Notes: generated by a model not told the origin, from the sequence alone. A stretch of 64,000 nucleotides of DNA from Petunia secreta (GCA_029990175.1 JARKIP010000065.1:24034501-24098500), one strand, 5' to 3'; positions 43,560-55,570 are shown, counted from the stretch's first letter. Program-made: numbers and translations.

Positions 43560-44010
43560 TTATTCACTTAGCAATACCTTATTGTTGTGGAGTATTTGGG
43601 ATAGTCAGCTGATGGACTACTCCCTCTTTATTATATAACTGGTGAAATTGAGTCAACAAGTATTCTTGACATTTTAAACAACTTATAACTTCTGATTTGT
43701 GAGAAATTAAATAAGACATAAATGAAACGAGAGTAGTCAGCAATACATGTGATAAAATAATGTGCTCCATGCCTAGTTATAATATTCATAGACCCACAAA
43801 CATCCGAATAGACAAATCGCAAAGTATATTTGGCTCTAGTAGCTTTACCAAAGAGTTTTATGACATATTTTCTTACTAGACAACTTTCACGAGTAGACAA
43901 TGCAATATGTTAAATGCTGAAAAGCAACCCTCGTTTTGCTAGTCTTTGCATTTTTTGTTGGCCAATGTGACCAAGTCTAGCATGTCAAATATTACATCAC
44001 TATTATATTT
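43560..44010 (-). pseudogene. K: copia pre-integrase and integrase
   Basis: Minus frames encode RLGHIGQQKMQRLAKRGLL (about 43990-43930) and STRESCLVRKYVIKLFGKATR. The core start LRFVYSDVCGSMNIITRHGA, with YFITCIADYSRFIYV, follows. The first catalytic Asp (SDVCG) and second region (ADYSR) are recognisable. The frame ends by 43579. In copia, integrase precedes RT, as here. Confidence 0.75.
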
Positions 44011-44019
44011 GTATGAGGA

Positions 44020-44600
44020 AGCAAACATAGAATAACTTACATCATATTTAATGAATCATAATGCAAATTCCTATTAATAAATCCTCCAATCACATGACCA
44101 AAATCAAACAAAGTAGAACCATAAGTAAATTTGATGGAATTATCATAAAAAAAGTGGCTAAATCCTAGCCTAAGCAAAACGATGACAGAAATAATATTCT
44201 GACGAATATCGGGTGCATAGAGGACATAATGTAATATTTGGTTTCGACAACCACGTATGATTAACTAGCATATGTCGATCCCTTTAATATCAACCTTATG
44301 GTTGTTGCCCACATATATGCATTTTTTTCACGTGAAATTGCTCCAACTCAACAAAAGCATTCCATTCCCGTGTTATGTGGTTTGTTGCTTCTGAGTCCGC
44401 AATCTACACATGATTAATTTCAGCAGAAAAACTGAACTGAAACACATAGCTAGTTTACTAGTTTGAGTTTAGTGGAATGCCTTTCGAGAATGCTCAAATT
44501 GTATAGTGACCCTTTTAGTCACAGTTAAAGCATTTTACCTTTTGCAGCATTGATACATTTGGGACATTTCATGCAATATTATTCTCCCCCTTGCTCTTTA
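44020..44600 (-). pseudogene. K: copia protease and gag zinc-knuckle remnants
   Basis: Poorly preserved. A stretch near 44420-44330 (IDCGLRSNKPHNTGMECF) looks like the copia protease start, usually DSGATNH. KCPKCINAAKGK near 44560-44510 looks like the end of a gag knuckle. Assigned mainly by position upstream of the integrase. Confidence 0.4.
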
Positions 44601-44704
44601 AGTAGGATGAGCTGGCTGAGAATGAGTTGGCTCTCTTTTATTATCCCAGTTCCTTTCTTTGAGCCACCCTTGGCTACAGGGATGGTTGCCATGTGCAACA
44701 TGAA

Positions 44705-44932
44705 GATAGTTTTTCATTTGTGGGATGTATTGTGAAGAACCTACAGAGTGGGAAAGTGTTCATGGAAGGAAAGAGAGTGACCAATGTTTAAAAGGCATCT
44801 TTGGGATCACTTTCTGAGAACAATTTAACTTGTTTGAATGTTCAAGAGAGTGATTCACAGCTATGGCACAAAAGGTTGGGGCATGCTAGTCTTTCACAGC
44901 TTAACAAGCTAGCATTGAAAGAAGTGGTTCGT
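44705..44932 (+). pseudogene. C: copia pre-integrase domain, left part
   Basis: Plus frame GCIVKNLQSGKVFMEGKRV, one TAA, then ENNLTCLNVQESDSQ and LWHKRLGHASLSQLNKLAL. This is the GAG pre-integrase region of a copia element. It is cut after EVVR by element N and resumes in frame at 58059. The five bases ttcgt (44928-44932) are duplicated at 58054-58058. Confidence 0.85.
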
Positions 44933-46518
44933 TGTAACGACCTCAAATAGTTGTTTCGGGAATCGGAACCTCGATTTGCGTATCGACAATTCCAAAAGCT
45001 CTGTAAGGTCCATTATGACATGCCTGAAAATTTTTAGCTAAAACGAACTTTGTTAGATAGGTATCGGAGAAAGACATCCGTTTCGGATATTCGTTAAGGC
45101 TAAAAGAGGTTCCGGAGCTCGATTTGAGCAAATGAGCTCTGATGTAAAATCTGAAAGTTGCGTTAGGTTCGTATTGTAATTTATGACCTGTAGCAACCTT
45201 CAGAAGTTAAAACGGACCTCGTTTGATAGGACTTTTGACAAAGTCTCTGTGGCGGAAGTTTAAAAAGGTTAAAAGAGGTTTTCGAGCTCGATTTGAGTAA
45301 ATGAACTCCGATGAGAGATCTGAGGGTTCCGTTAGGTTCGTATCGTCATTTGTGACTTGTAGCAACTTTCAAATTTGGATTCCGGAGTCGTTTGATTAAA
45401 ATTCTCTATTTTGGCGAAAGTCGAAATTTGACCCTTTCCCGTGGGACCCACTTTTTGAGTTCTAGAGATCCGAATTTAATTTCGTCTTGACGAGTATATC
45501 ACACAAGTCTTGTATGACTTGTGTACAAAATTTGGGGTCATTCTGAGCTTCGTAGGGTCCCGTTTGGACCCAAAAACAGTGGCTAACCTGGTGCGAAGCC
45601 AAAAAGCTGCTGAAATCTGTTTTTTTACTGTTCAGCCGGAAAGAAATCAATTTGTCAGATTAATCCATAAGGAATTAGAAAAAAGTCAAAACATGAAAGT
45701 TGTAGCTATTTGAGTTGTGGTTCTAATGCCATCAATTTCGTATCATTTGAACATTTTTACAAAAAGTTATGTGTATTTTACCGAAAGCTGTCCAGTGAGG
45801 TACAATTTGGACAGCATGTGATACAACTCTTTAAAGCTGCGGGCTGCTATATATTCTAGGGCGAGCATTCATTTTTATTTTCATGTTTTGAGCTTCTAAA
45901 AGTGATTCCAAGGGGAATTTGAAGTACCAAAATCATTCCTAAATACAAGGTAACTATTCTTACCCATTTTTAACGCTTTAATCTGAGGATCAAAGTGACG
46001 ATCCTTGGAAAGAGGGTTTGAACCCTAGATTTGTGAAATTTGTGAAATGGGAAAAATGACCGAGTTGAACTCGGGTATGTACAATAATGGTACTTTTGGA
46101 CTCGTGGGAGTATGGGGAGTCCGGAAACATAAATTTTACGGGTTTTGGGTACGTCCGACCCGGGGGTATTTTGGTAAATTGCCTCTTAAATTGCGTAAGG
46201 GCTTAGAATCCTTTCCTCACATGCTTACGAGTGCGAAACTATTTCTTTGGCTCAGAGAGGAGTCTTTCGGAGGCACATCGTTTGGGAAAGGAGGTCGTTC
46301 CTTAGCCACTTGAGCCGATTTTGAGGTAAGTGAGACTTGACCTCTATTTTGCTTGCGGATAAGATTTGATCTTGCTAAGTAAGATGTCGAGTACTTAATT
46401 GACTAGCATTGTCTAGTAGATAGTATTATATACTACTCGTTATATTTATACAAAAAGGTGAAGCACAAACGTGACTCGTGTATAGTCGATGTTGTGTGCC
46501 GGTGTATTATTGATATGC

Positions 46519-46702
46519 TCTAGGGACAGAGGCCGGTGGTGCGTTATGACCTAGAACTGAAATTCCATCTAGGGACAGAGGCCGGTGGTGCGTTATGACC
46601 TAGATGTGGAGACTTATAGGGACAGAGGCTTGTGGTGCGTTATGACCTATAAGTAAAGTTGTTTATAGGGACAGAGGCCTGTGGCGCGTTATGACCTATA
46701 AA
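46519..46702 (+). repeat. Four tandem hairpin units in N 5' LTR
   Basis: Units at 46519-46555, 46566-46606, 46612-46654 and 46662-46702 share the centre GACAGAGGCCGGTGGTGCG or close variants. Each is bounded by complementary arms: TCTAGG/CCTAGA, CATCTAGG/CCTAGATG, ACTTATAGG/CCTATAAGT and TTTATAGG/CCTATAAA. Arms differ between units but pair within each. Confidence 0.85.
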
Positions 46703-47215
46703 TAAAGCCGCACAGGGTGTGTGCTTATGCTATGTGCTAGGTATATCAGTACCTATGTGGTATGCGAGATATATCATCGCCATGCTGTGTGTTAATTTAT
46801 TACTGCTTATGCCATAGTATCAATATAATATTGTATATGCTGCCTATATTATGTATCTTTATATTATTGACTATGTTATGTATTCGCGTATTATTGCTTG
46901 TGTTGTTGTATAATTATATTATCGTATGTAATGTTTATGGGTTACTGTAAAGGTGTGGATTGTACTTCCGTTATCTGCTTATGCATTATCAAAGACTTGT
47001 CCCGAAAGGGTAATTTAGTGGGCCTGTCGATGATCTTACTGGGCTTTGGCTCATAACTTACTGTTTTAAATGTGCAGATCCTTCTACTAGTCAGGCAGCT
47101 GGACTTATCTGATCCGTTCGAGGCTGTGATTATTTTTGCTTGAGGTGAGCCAACCGCATGGTTCGCGGTGGCATACCGTCTGATCCACCTTAGTGCTTAG
47201 ACGCTTCCTACATCT

Positions 47216-47217
<2 letters not shown>

Positions 47218-47260
<43 letters not shown>
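47218..47260. repeat. TA microsatellite in N 5' LTR
   Basis: About twenty TA units. The 3' LTR has only a short version at 57861-57876. Confidence 0.95.
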
Positions 47261-47264
<4 letters not shown>

Positions 47265-47441
47265 TGTCAGATTTCGTAGATGCTCTATTGACACTGTATT
47301 TCGGGTGGATGTTTACACCTACATTTTATTGAAATATTTCTATCTAAATTATCATTATGAGTCAGTTTAATTATTCGTGGTTCGCCTAAGGATGTAACAC
47401 TTAGGTGCCATCACGGCCCCGAAAATTGGGTCGTGACAAAT

Positions 47442-47453
47442 TGGTATCAGAGC
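47442..47453 (+). other. N primer-binding site (initiator Met-tRNA)
   Basis: TGGTATCAGAGC, three bases after the LTR. Confidence 0.95.
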
Positions 47454-47649
47454 CCTAGGTTGTATGTCGAGTCTTAGGGAGTCAATGGAGCAGTGTCCGA
47501 GCAGAGTCTTGTTTATGGGTATGTTGTCGACCATACTTATAAGCGAGAGGCTGCAAAGGCATTTTAGGAAAAGTTGTTTCCCTTCATTTCATCTCTTCTC
47601 GTGCTATGATGCTTACATAGGTGCTAATCCTTTAATGTGATTATGACAG

Positions 47650-49131
47650 ATGGTGAGAACGCGATCGTCCTCTGCTTCGGGAGCTGCTGACGCACTGACT
47701 TAGTCGGTCCGTGGGAGAGCTGTGCGTAGCACACGGACTGGTGCGCGGGCACCTACTCAGCCGAGAGCGGCTACTACCAGAGCTTCTGTGGGCAGACCTC
47801 CTGCTGCCAGACAGACTAGTACAGTGCCACCGGTGTCTTCTGAGATACCCGTCACACATGTCCCATCGACTATGCCTTCTCTTGTGCCGGGTACAACGGT
47901 ATCTATTTCTGCAGATGTTCTATTGCGGATGATGGGCATGCTTGGATCTCAGGCCTCGCCTATGGGCGATATGCCAGTACCTTCTGCGGTACCCCAGCCA
48001 GTTACTCCAGCTATGAGTACGCCGACTCCTGAGGCTACTCCAGTGATTCCTCAGTCTACTCCAGTTATTAGTCCTATTGCTCACCCTTCCACTTTGGCTC
48101 CTCAGTCGGGTATTCAGTCGGGTCATTCTATTCCTGCTCTTTCTATGAGTGACGAGGAGGTAGCTCGGAGGATTGAGTCCTTCATGAAGCTCAAGCCTCC
48201 CGAGTTCGATGGTACCCCAGCTACTTGCACTGCCCAGAGGTATATTCAGAAATGTGAGAAGATATTTTCTGTATTGGGTACTAGGGACACCCTTGGGGTG
48301 AGATGTGCTTCTTTCCGTTTGTCCGGTGATGCCGAGACTTGGTGGTCTTCTATGATGAGACAGAGGTCGAGTGATCTTCCTCCCTTGACTTGGACCGAGT
48401 TCGTTGCTATGTTTATGAGTAGATTTGTGCCTCAGAGTCATCTTGATGCCCAGAGACGCGAGTTTGAGTTGTTGAGACAGGGAGGCATGTCCGTGACTGC
48501 TTATGATACCAGATTTTTAGAGTTATCTCAGTATGCGCCTGCTATGGTTATGCTGGAGAGAGACAAGGTTCTTAGATTTGTTGAGGGTCTTCACCCTCGT
48601 CTTCAGGTGGCTGTTGCCTCACATATTGGCAACAAGTCTTATTATGATGTGGTTGATATTGCGAGGCGTATGGAGGACATTCATGCTAGAGAAGATGCAG
48701 AGAGGGCGAGCAAGAGGGTGCGATATTCTGGTACTTCTGGTGGCCCCTCACATGGTGGCCAGAGTTTTCGTGGTCATACTCAGCCTAGGCTTCCCCAGGC
48801 CGCTGCTTTACCATCTCAGGGTACTTCGTCGGGTGTTCAGAGGCCTCAGCCGTCTCAGAGGCGTGGGGATTCATCTCAGTCTGTTCCACCTGTTTGTGGG
48901 AGATGCCGTCAGAGGCACTATGGGAGGTGCAGGCCCGGAGGTGGACGTGGAGGAGGCGGTAGTAAGGCTTGTTACCAGTGTGGGGATCCCAGGCACTTTG
49001 TTAGGGATTGCCCCTATGTTACTTCATCTGGACCTACCTCCGCGGGACATCAGAGTTCTGCTGCTATGGTTCGGTCTTCTCCTCAGGCAGCTAGGCCTGT
49101 CACTCAAGTTCCTCCTAGGCAGCCGGTTTAG
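47650..49131 (+). pseudogene. N: gag
   Basis: ATG 47650 gives MVRTRSSSASGAADALT, then TAG at 47701-47703. The same frame is open from 47704 to TAG 49129-49131. The N-terminal half is rich in Pro, Ser and Thr. The gag core has KLKPPEFDGTPATCTAQRY, SFRLSGDAETWWSS and FMSRFVPQSHLDAQRREF. EFELLRQGGMSVTAYDTRF follows. A zinc knuckle CYQCGDPRHFVRDC lies near 48970-49015. The second stop replaces a probable Gln, since the frame goes on unbroken into the protease. Capsid protein in living relatives. Confidence 0.9.
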
Positions 49132-49785
49132 AGAGCTCCTGGTCCTGGAGGTTCAGCTCAGGTTTTTGCTATGACATGCCAGGATGCCGAGGCATCCAAT
49201 GATGTGATCACAGGTACTCTTTCTGTTTGTGGCCGCAGTGCCTTTGCCCTTATAGATCCGGGATCTACTTTCTCTTATGTGTCTCCTGGATTTTCACCTT
49301 GCTTGAGCAAGGATCTGGTTTTTATTGATGCTCCATTTATGGTGGCAATGCCTGTCGGAGATCCTATATGTGTAGATAAAGGGTATCGGGAGTGTGTGAT
49401 TTCTATTTGTGGTGTTGAGTCTCTAGTAGACTTGATGTTGCTAGATATGGTGGAATTTGATGTGATCATGGGCATGGATTGGTTGGCATCCTGTCACGCG
49501 ACGTTGGATTGCCATGCCAAGTCCGTGACTATAGGTGCCGAAGGTGAGCCTAAGGCTATTTGGAAGGGTTCCAGGTCTTCTTCGAGGAACAAGATCATAT
49601 CATTCATGAAGGCTCAGAAGATGATAGCTCGCGGGTGCAGAGGGTATATTGCTTCTATTCGAGATGTTCGAGTGGAGGAGGTATCTATTGATCGAGTACC
49701 GGTAGTATGTGAGTATCCGGAGGTCTTTCCGGATGACTTGCCGGGTTTGCCTCCTATGCGGAAGATTGAGTTCTGTATTGATATA
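49132..49785 (+). pseudogene. N: protease
   Basis: Same frame as gag. The catalytic region reads FALIDPGSTFSYVSPGF, with DPG as is common in Tekay-type elements. It is followed by DLMLLDMVEFDVIMGMDWL and CHAKSVTIGAEG. The linker to RT has VPVVCEYPEVFPDDLPGLPP. The frame is broken at 49785 by the solo LTR and continues in phase at 52619 (DI then LPGTQP). Retropepsin-like maturation protease in living relatives. Confidence 0.9.
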
Positions 49786-52613
49786 TGTCACGACCCAATT
49801 TCCAAGGGCTCGTGATGGCACCTAAACAACATTTGCCTAGGCGAACCAATGAAACAAGATGCGGAAAAGAACAATAATGTGAAAAGATCATAAATGGATA
49901 TATAAATATAAAAGGGTGAAGTCCAAAAGAATATATCCACAAAAGAATTGGAGCATTCTAAGAGTGACTCAATAAAGTATGAATATACATCAAAGAAATC
50001 TGAGTCCTATCTCTAAGTGACTCCGGCGGTATGCCACCACGGTCTGTGTGGTCGGCTCACCTCAATCAAAAGTCTCAGAAGCCTCGGGAACCGCTAACAT
50101 CCGGGCTGCTGACTGGATGAAGGACCTGCGCACGTAGCAGAGTAAGTTATGAGCCGAAGCCCAGTAAGATCACCGACAGGCCCGCTAAGGTACCCTTGCG
50201 GGACAAGTCGCTACATGCATCATAAGCAACAACATACTATAGTAATCATACAATAAAGTAGTGAAATCACAAATAGATGTAACACATTCCATACACACAA
50301 GTAGTAACCAGAAGTCTCAAGGATTATGCCCATCCAACGTAAGGCATAGGTCAACTCAGCGGCGGTTTGGAGGTCCAATCTCTACTCCCGTGCCGACTAA
50401 CCTAGACCTACGATGGACTAGCAACACCACTACTAAGTATCAACCATATACTGTGACCCGAAGTCACTATCACAATCATGAATAAGTAGACCAACGACCC
50501 GTAGTCGTTGGCTCATCTCAAATCTGTCTACGATCGCACCACACCCCCTGTCAAGTGCGTCGTATCTCAATAAATCAAGTGACCACACCACACCCCCTGT
50601 CAAGTGTGTCACATCTCAAAGATCAAGTGTCCACACCACGCCCCCTGTCAAGTGTGACACATCTCATAGTATAGGCGACACCACACCCCCTGTCAAGTGT
50701 CCCTCTAACAGTATTAATATCCACGACATTAATAACAATAACAGAAATAATAACAGAAATATTAATAACGATAATATTTCACAGTCACCGTAACCCAGGT
50801 TGGTTATGCTAGCTGAACGTAAGGCGAAGGTTAACCCGACCACAGTTTGGGGGTACAATCCCTACTCCCATGTCGTCCAACCCAAGGTTACGTATAGACA
50901 GCACTACCCAACCCGGCACGTGAACAAATCAAGTACCAATATCATACAAAAGCCGGCAAAATCCTCGGCAAGACATTTATCATGACATGCCGGCAACATC
51001 CTCGGCCATGTCTCAAGTTCTTGCTATCTAAGCATGGCGTAGCAAGCGTTACTACGATATAAATTTAAGCTACCTCGACGTAGCGTTTAGACCGGCACAT
51101 ACCTCGGTCGAGTCACAATCTCGCTATTTATAACAAACAATAATAACAAGTAATTCACATCATTAATCCTAACCATTGTTAGGTATATTTATGCGTACAT
51201 GAAGCATACTAGCATGAAGGAAGAGTCCACAAGCACAATAGAGGTCAAGTCTCACTTACCTCGAAATTCGGGCTCAAATGCCGGGAAGAATCTCCTTTCC
51301 CGCTCGCCTTGTCCGCGAAGGACTCTCCACTAGGTCTATTAAGACAAGATATAGCACATATGAGTGCTCAATTATAGCTATTTAAGCCTATAGGCATCCT
51401 AGGGTAAAAATTACCAAAATGCCCCCGGGTAGGGCCGAGCCCTAAATTTACAAAATGTACTTTTCCGGACTCCCCACGCTCCCGTGAGTCCAAAAGTACA
51501 CTTAGATTCCACATGCGAGCCTTGCTCGATGTCTTTCCCCAATTCTTAAGAATTTAGGGTTCTAACCCATTTCCAAGAATCAACCCTTTGATTCTTGTGT
51601 TAATCAACATAAAGATGGATTGAAAGGGCTTACCTTAAGTGTAAGTATGATTGGGTCTTCAAGAAATACCCATAAATCGCCTCAAGAGCTCACCAAATGA
51701 TTTTTATAAGTTATGAACCGAAATGGCCCGAAATGGCCTTTTTATAGCAGTTTTTGCCTCTGTGACAGTTTCTTTTGAAAAAAATCATAACTTTTGATAG
51801 GAATGTCCAAATGACCTGAAACTAGTGCCATTAGAACCACAACTGAAAGGGCTACAACTTTTATGTTTTGAGATTTTCCTAATTCTTTACGGATTGGCCG
51901 GAAAATCAGCTTTTATCCGGCTGTTTGCGCCAAAACAGAACAGAAAAGTCGCACCAGATTTTCTACTGTTTTAGGGGCAAAACGGGATCCTACGAAGCTC
52001 GGAATGATCCCAAATTTTGCACAGCAGCCATAAAATACTTTGGTGACATGATCGTCAAGACGGAACTCAATTCGGACCTCCAAAACTCAAAAAGTGGGTC
52101 CCACGGCAAAGGTTCAATTTTCGACTTTCGCAAAAATAGCGAAATTTAACCAAACGACCTCGGAATCCAATTCCAAAAGTTGCTACAAGTCACAAATGAC
52201 TATACAAACCTAACGGAACTTTCGGATCTCTCATCGGAGCTCATTTGCTCAAATCGAGCTCGGAAACCTCTTTTAACTCTTTTAAACTTCCGAAACGGGG
52301 ACTTTATCAAAAGTCCTATCAAACGAGGTCCGTTTTCAATTTTGAAGGTTGCTACATATCATAAATGACGAGACGGACCTAACGGTGCGCTCGGATTTTC
52401 CATCGGGGTTCGTTATTCAAAACGACCTATCGAAACCCCAAATTCCTTTCCGGAATTTCATAAACGGATCCTTTTCTCGAAAACCTATCAAACGGACTCC
52501 GTTTCGACTCAGATTTCACAGACGGGTCATAAATGACCTAACGGAGCTTTTGGGACTATCGACACGCAAATCGAGGTCCCGGATCCCGTAACGACTATTT
52601 GAGGGTCGTTACA
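49786..52613 (-). repeat. Solo LTR inside N pol
   Basis: 2828 bp, left end TGTCACGACCC, right end GGGTCGTTACA, flanked by duplications atata (49781-49785, 52614-52618). In reverse it starts TGTAACGACCCTCAAATAG, close to the LTR start of N, so it belongs to a related Tekay-like family in opposite orientation. It also carries four tandem hairpin-like units (50528-50705). Confidence 0.92.
50528..50705 (-). repeat. Tandem hairpin units in the solo LTR
   Basis: Four units share ACCACACCCCCTGTCAAGTG. Outer arms pair within units: TACGATCGC/GCGTCGTA (one bulge), GTGAC/GTCAC, GTGTC/GACAC and GACAC/GTGTC. The layout is the same as in the N LTR, but the centre is different. Confidence 0.65.
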
Positions 52614-52618
52614 ATATA

Positions 52619-53300
52619 TTGCCAGGTACTCAGCCTATATCTATTCCTCCATATCGTATGGCTCCTACTGAGTTGAGGGAATTGAAGGAGCAAATTCAAG
52701 ATTTGCTTGATAAGGTTTTTATTAGACCCAGTGTATCTCCTTGGGGTGCTCCGGTTCTTTTTGTAAAGAAGAAGGATGGTTCTATGCGCATGTGTATTGA
52801 TTATCGGCAACTGAACAAAGTGACTATCAAAAACAGGTATCCTTTACCGCGTATAGATGATTTATTTGATCAGCTTCAGGGTGCTACTCATTTTTCCAAG
52901 ATTGACTTGAGATCGGGGTATCATCAGTTGCGGATTCGGTCTGAGGATATTTCTAAGACTGCTTTCCGTACGAGATATGGGCACTATGAGTTTCTTGTCA
53001 TGTCATTTGGGCTTACAAATGCTCCGGCCGCCTTTATGGATCTTATGAACCGTGTGTTCAAGCCATATCTTGATTCTTTTGTTATTGTGTTCATTGATGA
53101 CATCCTTATATATTCAAGGAGCCGAGGGGAGCATGAGCATCACTTGAAGATTATCCTTCAGACCTTGAGAGACCATGAATTGTATGCTAAATTCTCTAAA
53201 TGTGAGTTCTGGCTGGATACCGTTTCATTCCTGGGGCACGTGGTGACCAAGGACGGTATTAGTGTTGATCCCAAGAAGGTGGAGGCCGTTCAGAATTTCT
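52619..53300 (+). pseudogene. N: reverse transcriptase
   Basis: Frame from 52619: LPGTQPISIPPYRMAPTEL, PWGAPVLFVKKKDGSMRMCI, KIDLRSGYHQLRIRSEDI and FLVMSFGLTNAPAAFMDLMN. The active-site VFIDDILIYS and the end FLGHVVTKDGISVDPKKV follow. Catalytic IDD is intact. The first codons overlap the solo-LTR duplication. A small deletion near 53290-53300 (after VEAVQNF) shifts the frame before the thumb region. The sequence is close to Tekay/Del reverse transcriptases. Confidence 0.92.
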
Positions 53301-53915
53301 CCTACAGAGATTCGGAGTTTCTTAGGCTTGGCAGGCTATTATCGACGTTTCGTGGAGGGATTTTCTTCTATATCGGCACCACTGACTAAATTGACGCAGA
53401 AGAATGTTCCTTTTCTATGGTCTGCTGCTTGTGAGTCTAGCTTTCAGAGGCTCAAGACTGTCTTGACTACAGCACCTGTATTGGCCTTGCCTAGTGGATC
53501 CGGGGGATTCACAGTCTATTGTGATGCTTCTGGTATTGGCTTAGGTGGTGTTTTGATGCAGCATGGCAAGGTGATAGCTTATGCCTCGAGACAACTGAAA
53601 GTGCATGAGAAGAACTACCCTGTCCATGATCTAGAGTTATTGGCGGTGGTATTTGCATTGAAGTTGTGGAGGCATTATTTATATGGTGAGCCTTGTGAGA
53701 TTTTCACTGATCATGAGAGTCTCCAGTATCTGTTCACCCAGAAGGACTTGAACGGGAGACAGCGCCGATGGTTGGAGTTGCTTAAGGATTATGACATCGC
53801 TATTCGGTATCATCCCGGGAAAGCTAATGTTGTGGCTGATGCTCTGAGCAGGAAGTCTACGGGTAGTCTTGCCTATCTTGATGTTGATATGAGACCACTA
53901 GCTCGAGAGTTGTAG
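53301..53915 (+). pseudogene. N: RT thumb and RNase H
   Basis: Starts in the new frame with PTEIRSFLGLAGYYRRFVEG. RNase H is marked by FTVYCDASGIGLGGVLMQ, ASRQLKVHEKNYPVHDLEL, FTDHESLQYLFTQKDLNGRQ and KANVVADALSRK. It ends at TAG 53913-53915, in a place where relatives continue into the integrase, so the stop is a point mutation. It degrades the RNA strand during reverse transcription in living relatives. Confidence 0.92.
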
Positions 53916-53918
53916 CCC

Positions 53919-55448
53919 TTGTCCATTAGTGGAGTGCAATTTGATGATTCTGTGCCAGACCGAGTTTTTGCTTATATAGGGACTCAGTCATCCCTAGCTT
54001 CCCAGATCAAGGAAAAGCAATTTGATGATTCATATTTCCGTGATATTCGAGATAGAGTTTTAAGTGGGGGAGTGACCTCATTTATGATCGGAGATGATGG
54101 TGTACTGCGGCTCAACGGTCGGTTGTGTGTTCCGAATGTTGGGGAGTTGAGGCAGTTGATATTGTCAGAGGCACACAGTTCTCGGTATTCTATTCATCCT
54201 GGTATTATGAAGATGTATCAAGATCTTCGGGAGTTATATTGGTGGAAGGGAATGAAGAGAGATGTTGCTGATCATGTGTCTCGGTGCTTAAATTGTCAGC
54301 AGGTAAAGTATGAGCATAGAAGACCAGCCGGGGTGACTCAGTCCATGCCGATTCCGGAATGGAAATGGGAGCATATTACTATGGACTTTGTGGTTGGATT
54401 GCCTTTGACCTTGGGCAAGCATGATTCAGTATGGGTAGTGGTGGATCGTCTCACCAAGTCAGCTCATTTCATCCCCGTGAGGACTACTTATTCATCGGAG
54501 CGCTTAGCTCGTATCTTTATCGAGCAGATTGTGAGATTGCATGGTGCTCCAGTCTCTACTATATCAGATCGCGGTACTCAGTTCACAGCTCAGTTCTGGA
54601 TATCATTTCAGAAGGAGCTGGGTACCCGAGTGGATCTTAGCACCGCATTTCATCCTCAGACTGATGGTCAGTCCGAGAGGACCATCCAGATTCTTGAGGA
54701 TATGCTGAGGGCTTCTGCTATTGACTTTGGAGGCCATTGGGACAGTTATTTGCCTTTGGCGGAATTTGCCTATAATAACAGTTATCAGTCTTCTATCCAG
54801 ATGGCTCCGTTTGAGGCATTATATGGCCGCCGATGTCGTTCTCCAGTTGGTTGGTTTGAACCTGGAGAGGTGAAGGTGTTGGGTCCGGATCTAGTTCAGC
54901 AGACCTTAGATAAGGTCCGAATCATTCAGGATCGGCTCCACACAGCTCAGAGTCAACAGATATCTTATGCGGATCGGAGGAGGAGAGATTTGGTGTTTAT
55001 GGTAGGTGACCGGGTGTTTCTTAAAGTATCGCCGATGAAGGGTGTTATGAGATTCGGAAAAAAGGGCAAGCTTGGTCCGAGGTTCATTTGTCCTTTTGAG
55101 GTCTTGGAGAGCATTGGCGCTGTTGCATATAGGCTTGCTTTGCCTCCATCTCTTTCAGTTCATCCGGTATTCCACGTATCTATGCTCCGAAAGTATGTTC
55201 GTGATCCATCCCATGTGATTGATATGGCTTCTGTCGAGATCGACGAGGACTTGGCTTATTTGGAGGAGCCGATTGCTATTGCAGCTAGAGAGATCCGTAA
55301 GCTAAGGTCGAAAGAGATCCCGTTGGTTAAAGTGCTATGGAAGAATCGTCCTAGTGAAGAGGCCACTTGGGAACTCGAGTCTGACATGCGGGAGAAGTAT
55401 CCTCGCCTTTTCGATAATTCAGGTTTGATTTCAATCTCTGAAGCCTGA
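53919..55448 (+). pseudogene. N: integrase with C-terminal chromodomain-like segment
   Basis: A 509-codon open frame in phase with RNase H. The HHCC finger is HSSRYSIHPG with CLNCQQVK. The DDE core is in ITMDFVVGLP, TISDRGTQF and GQSERTIQILED. FEALYGRRCRSPVGW follows. The C-terminal part has VGDRVFLKVSPMKGVMRFG and LGPRFICPFEVLE, then HPVFHVSMLRKY. A chromodomain-like end reads LRSKEIPLVKVLWKNRPSEE and ATWELESDMREKYP. Chromodomains of this group are thought to direct integration to heterochromatin. Confidence 0.93.
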
Positions 55449-55570
55449 AAGTTATGTTGTTGTTTATGATTTCGGATAGTAGCGAGAGTCCTCGAAATCC
55501 GTGTAATTATTGTCGTGAAAATGTGAATCTTACCTTAGACTCGGGCTCGTCCGAGGACGAACGAGAGTCT

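Larger units (their letters stand above)
41501..44700 (-). mobile_element. Element K: decayed Ty1/copia element
   Basis: On the minus strand, reading from high to low coordinates, come gag-end/protease, pre-integrase, integrase, RT and RNase H remnants in copia order (integrase before RT). Stops and frameshifts are frequent, so this is an old copy. LTRs were not found. It abuts copia C in opposite orientation at about 44700. Confidence 0.8.
44933..47438 (+). repeat. N 5' LTR
   Basis: 2506 bp, TGTAACGACC to GGTCGTGACA. It holds four tandem hairpin units (46519-46702) and a TA microsatellite (about 47218-47260). A possible TATA element TATATATT lies at 45848-45855, weakly supported. Confidence 0.95.

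Noticed and set aside
47641..48441. Arg/Ser-rich minus-strand ORFs opposite N gag
   Set aside because: Shadow of the Pro/Ser/Thr-rich gag; no conserved domain.
47650..49131. Stop at the end of N gag as programmed readthrough
   Set aside because: Related elements read a sense codon here as far as I recall, and N has other plain nonsense mutations.
50520..50710. CRISPR-like array of about 45-bp repeats
   Set aside because: Plant nuclear context, adjacent repeats without variable spacers, inside an LTR.
53262..53915. Separate overlapping gene after N RT
   Set aside because: It is the normal RT/RNase H continuation displaced by a small deletion.
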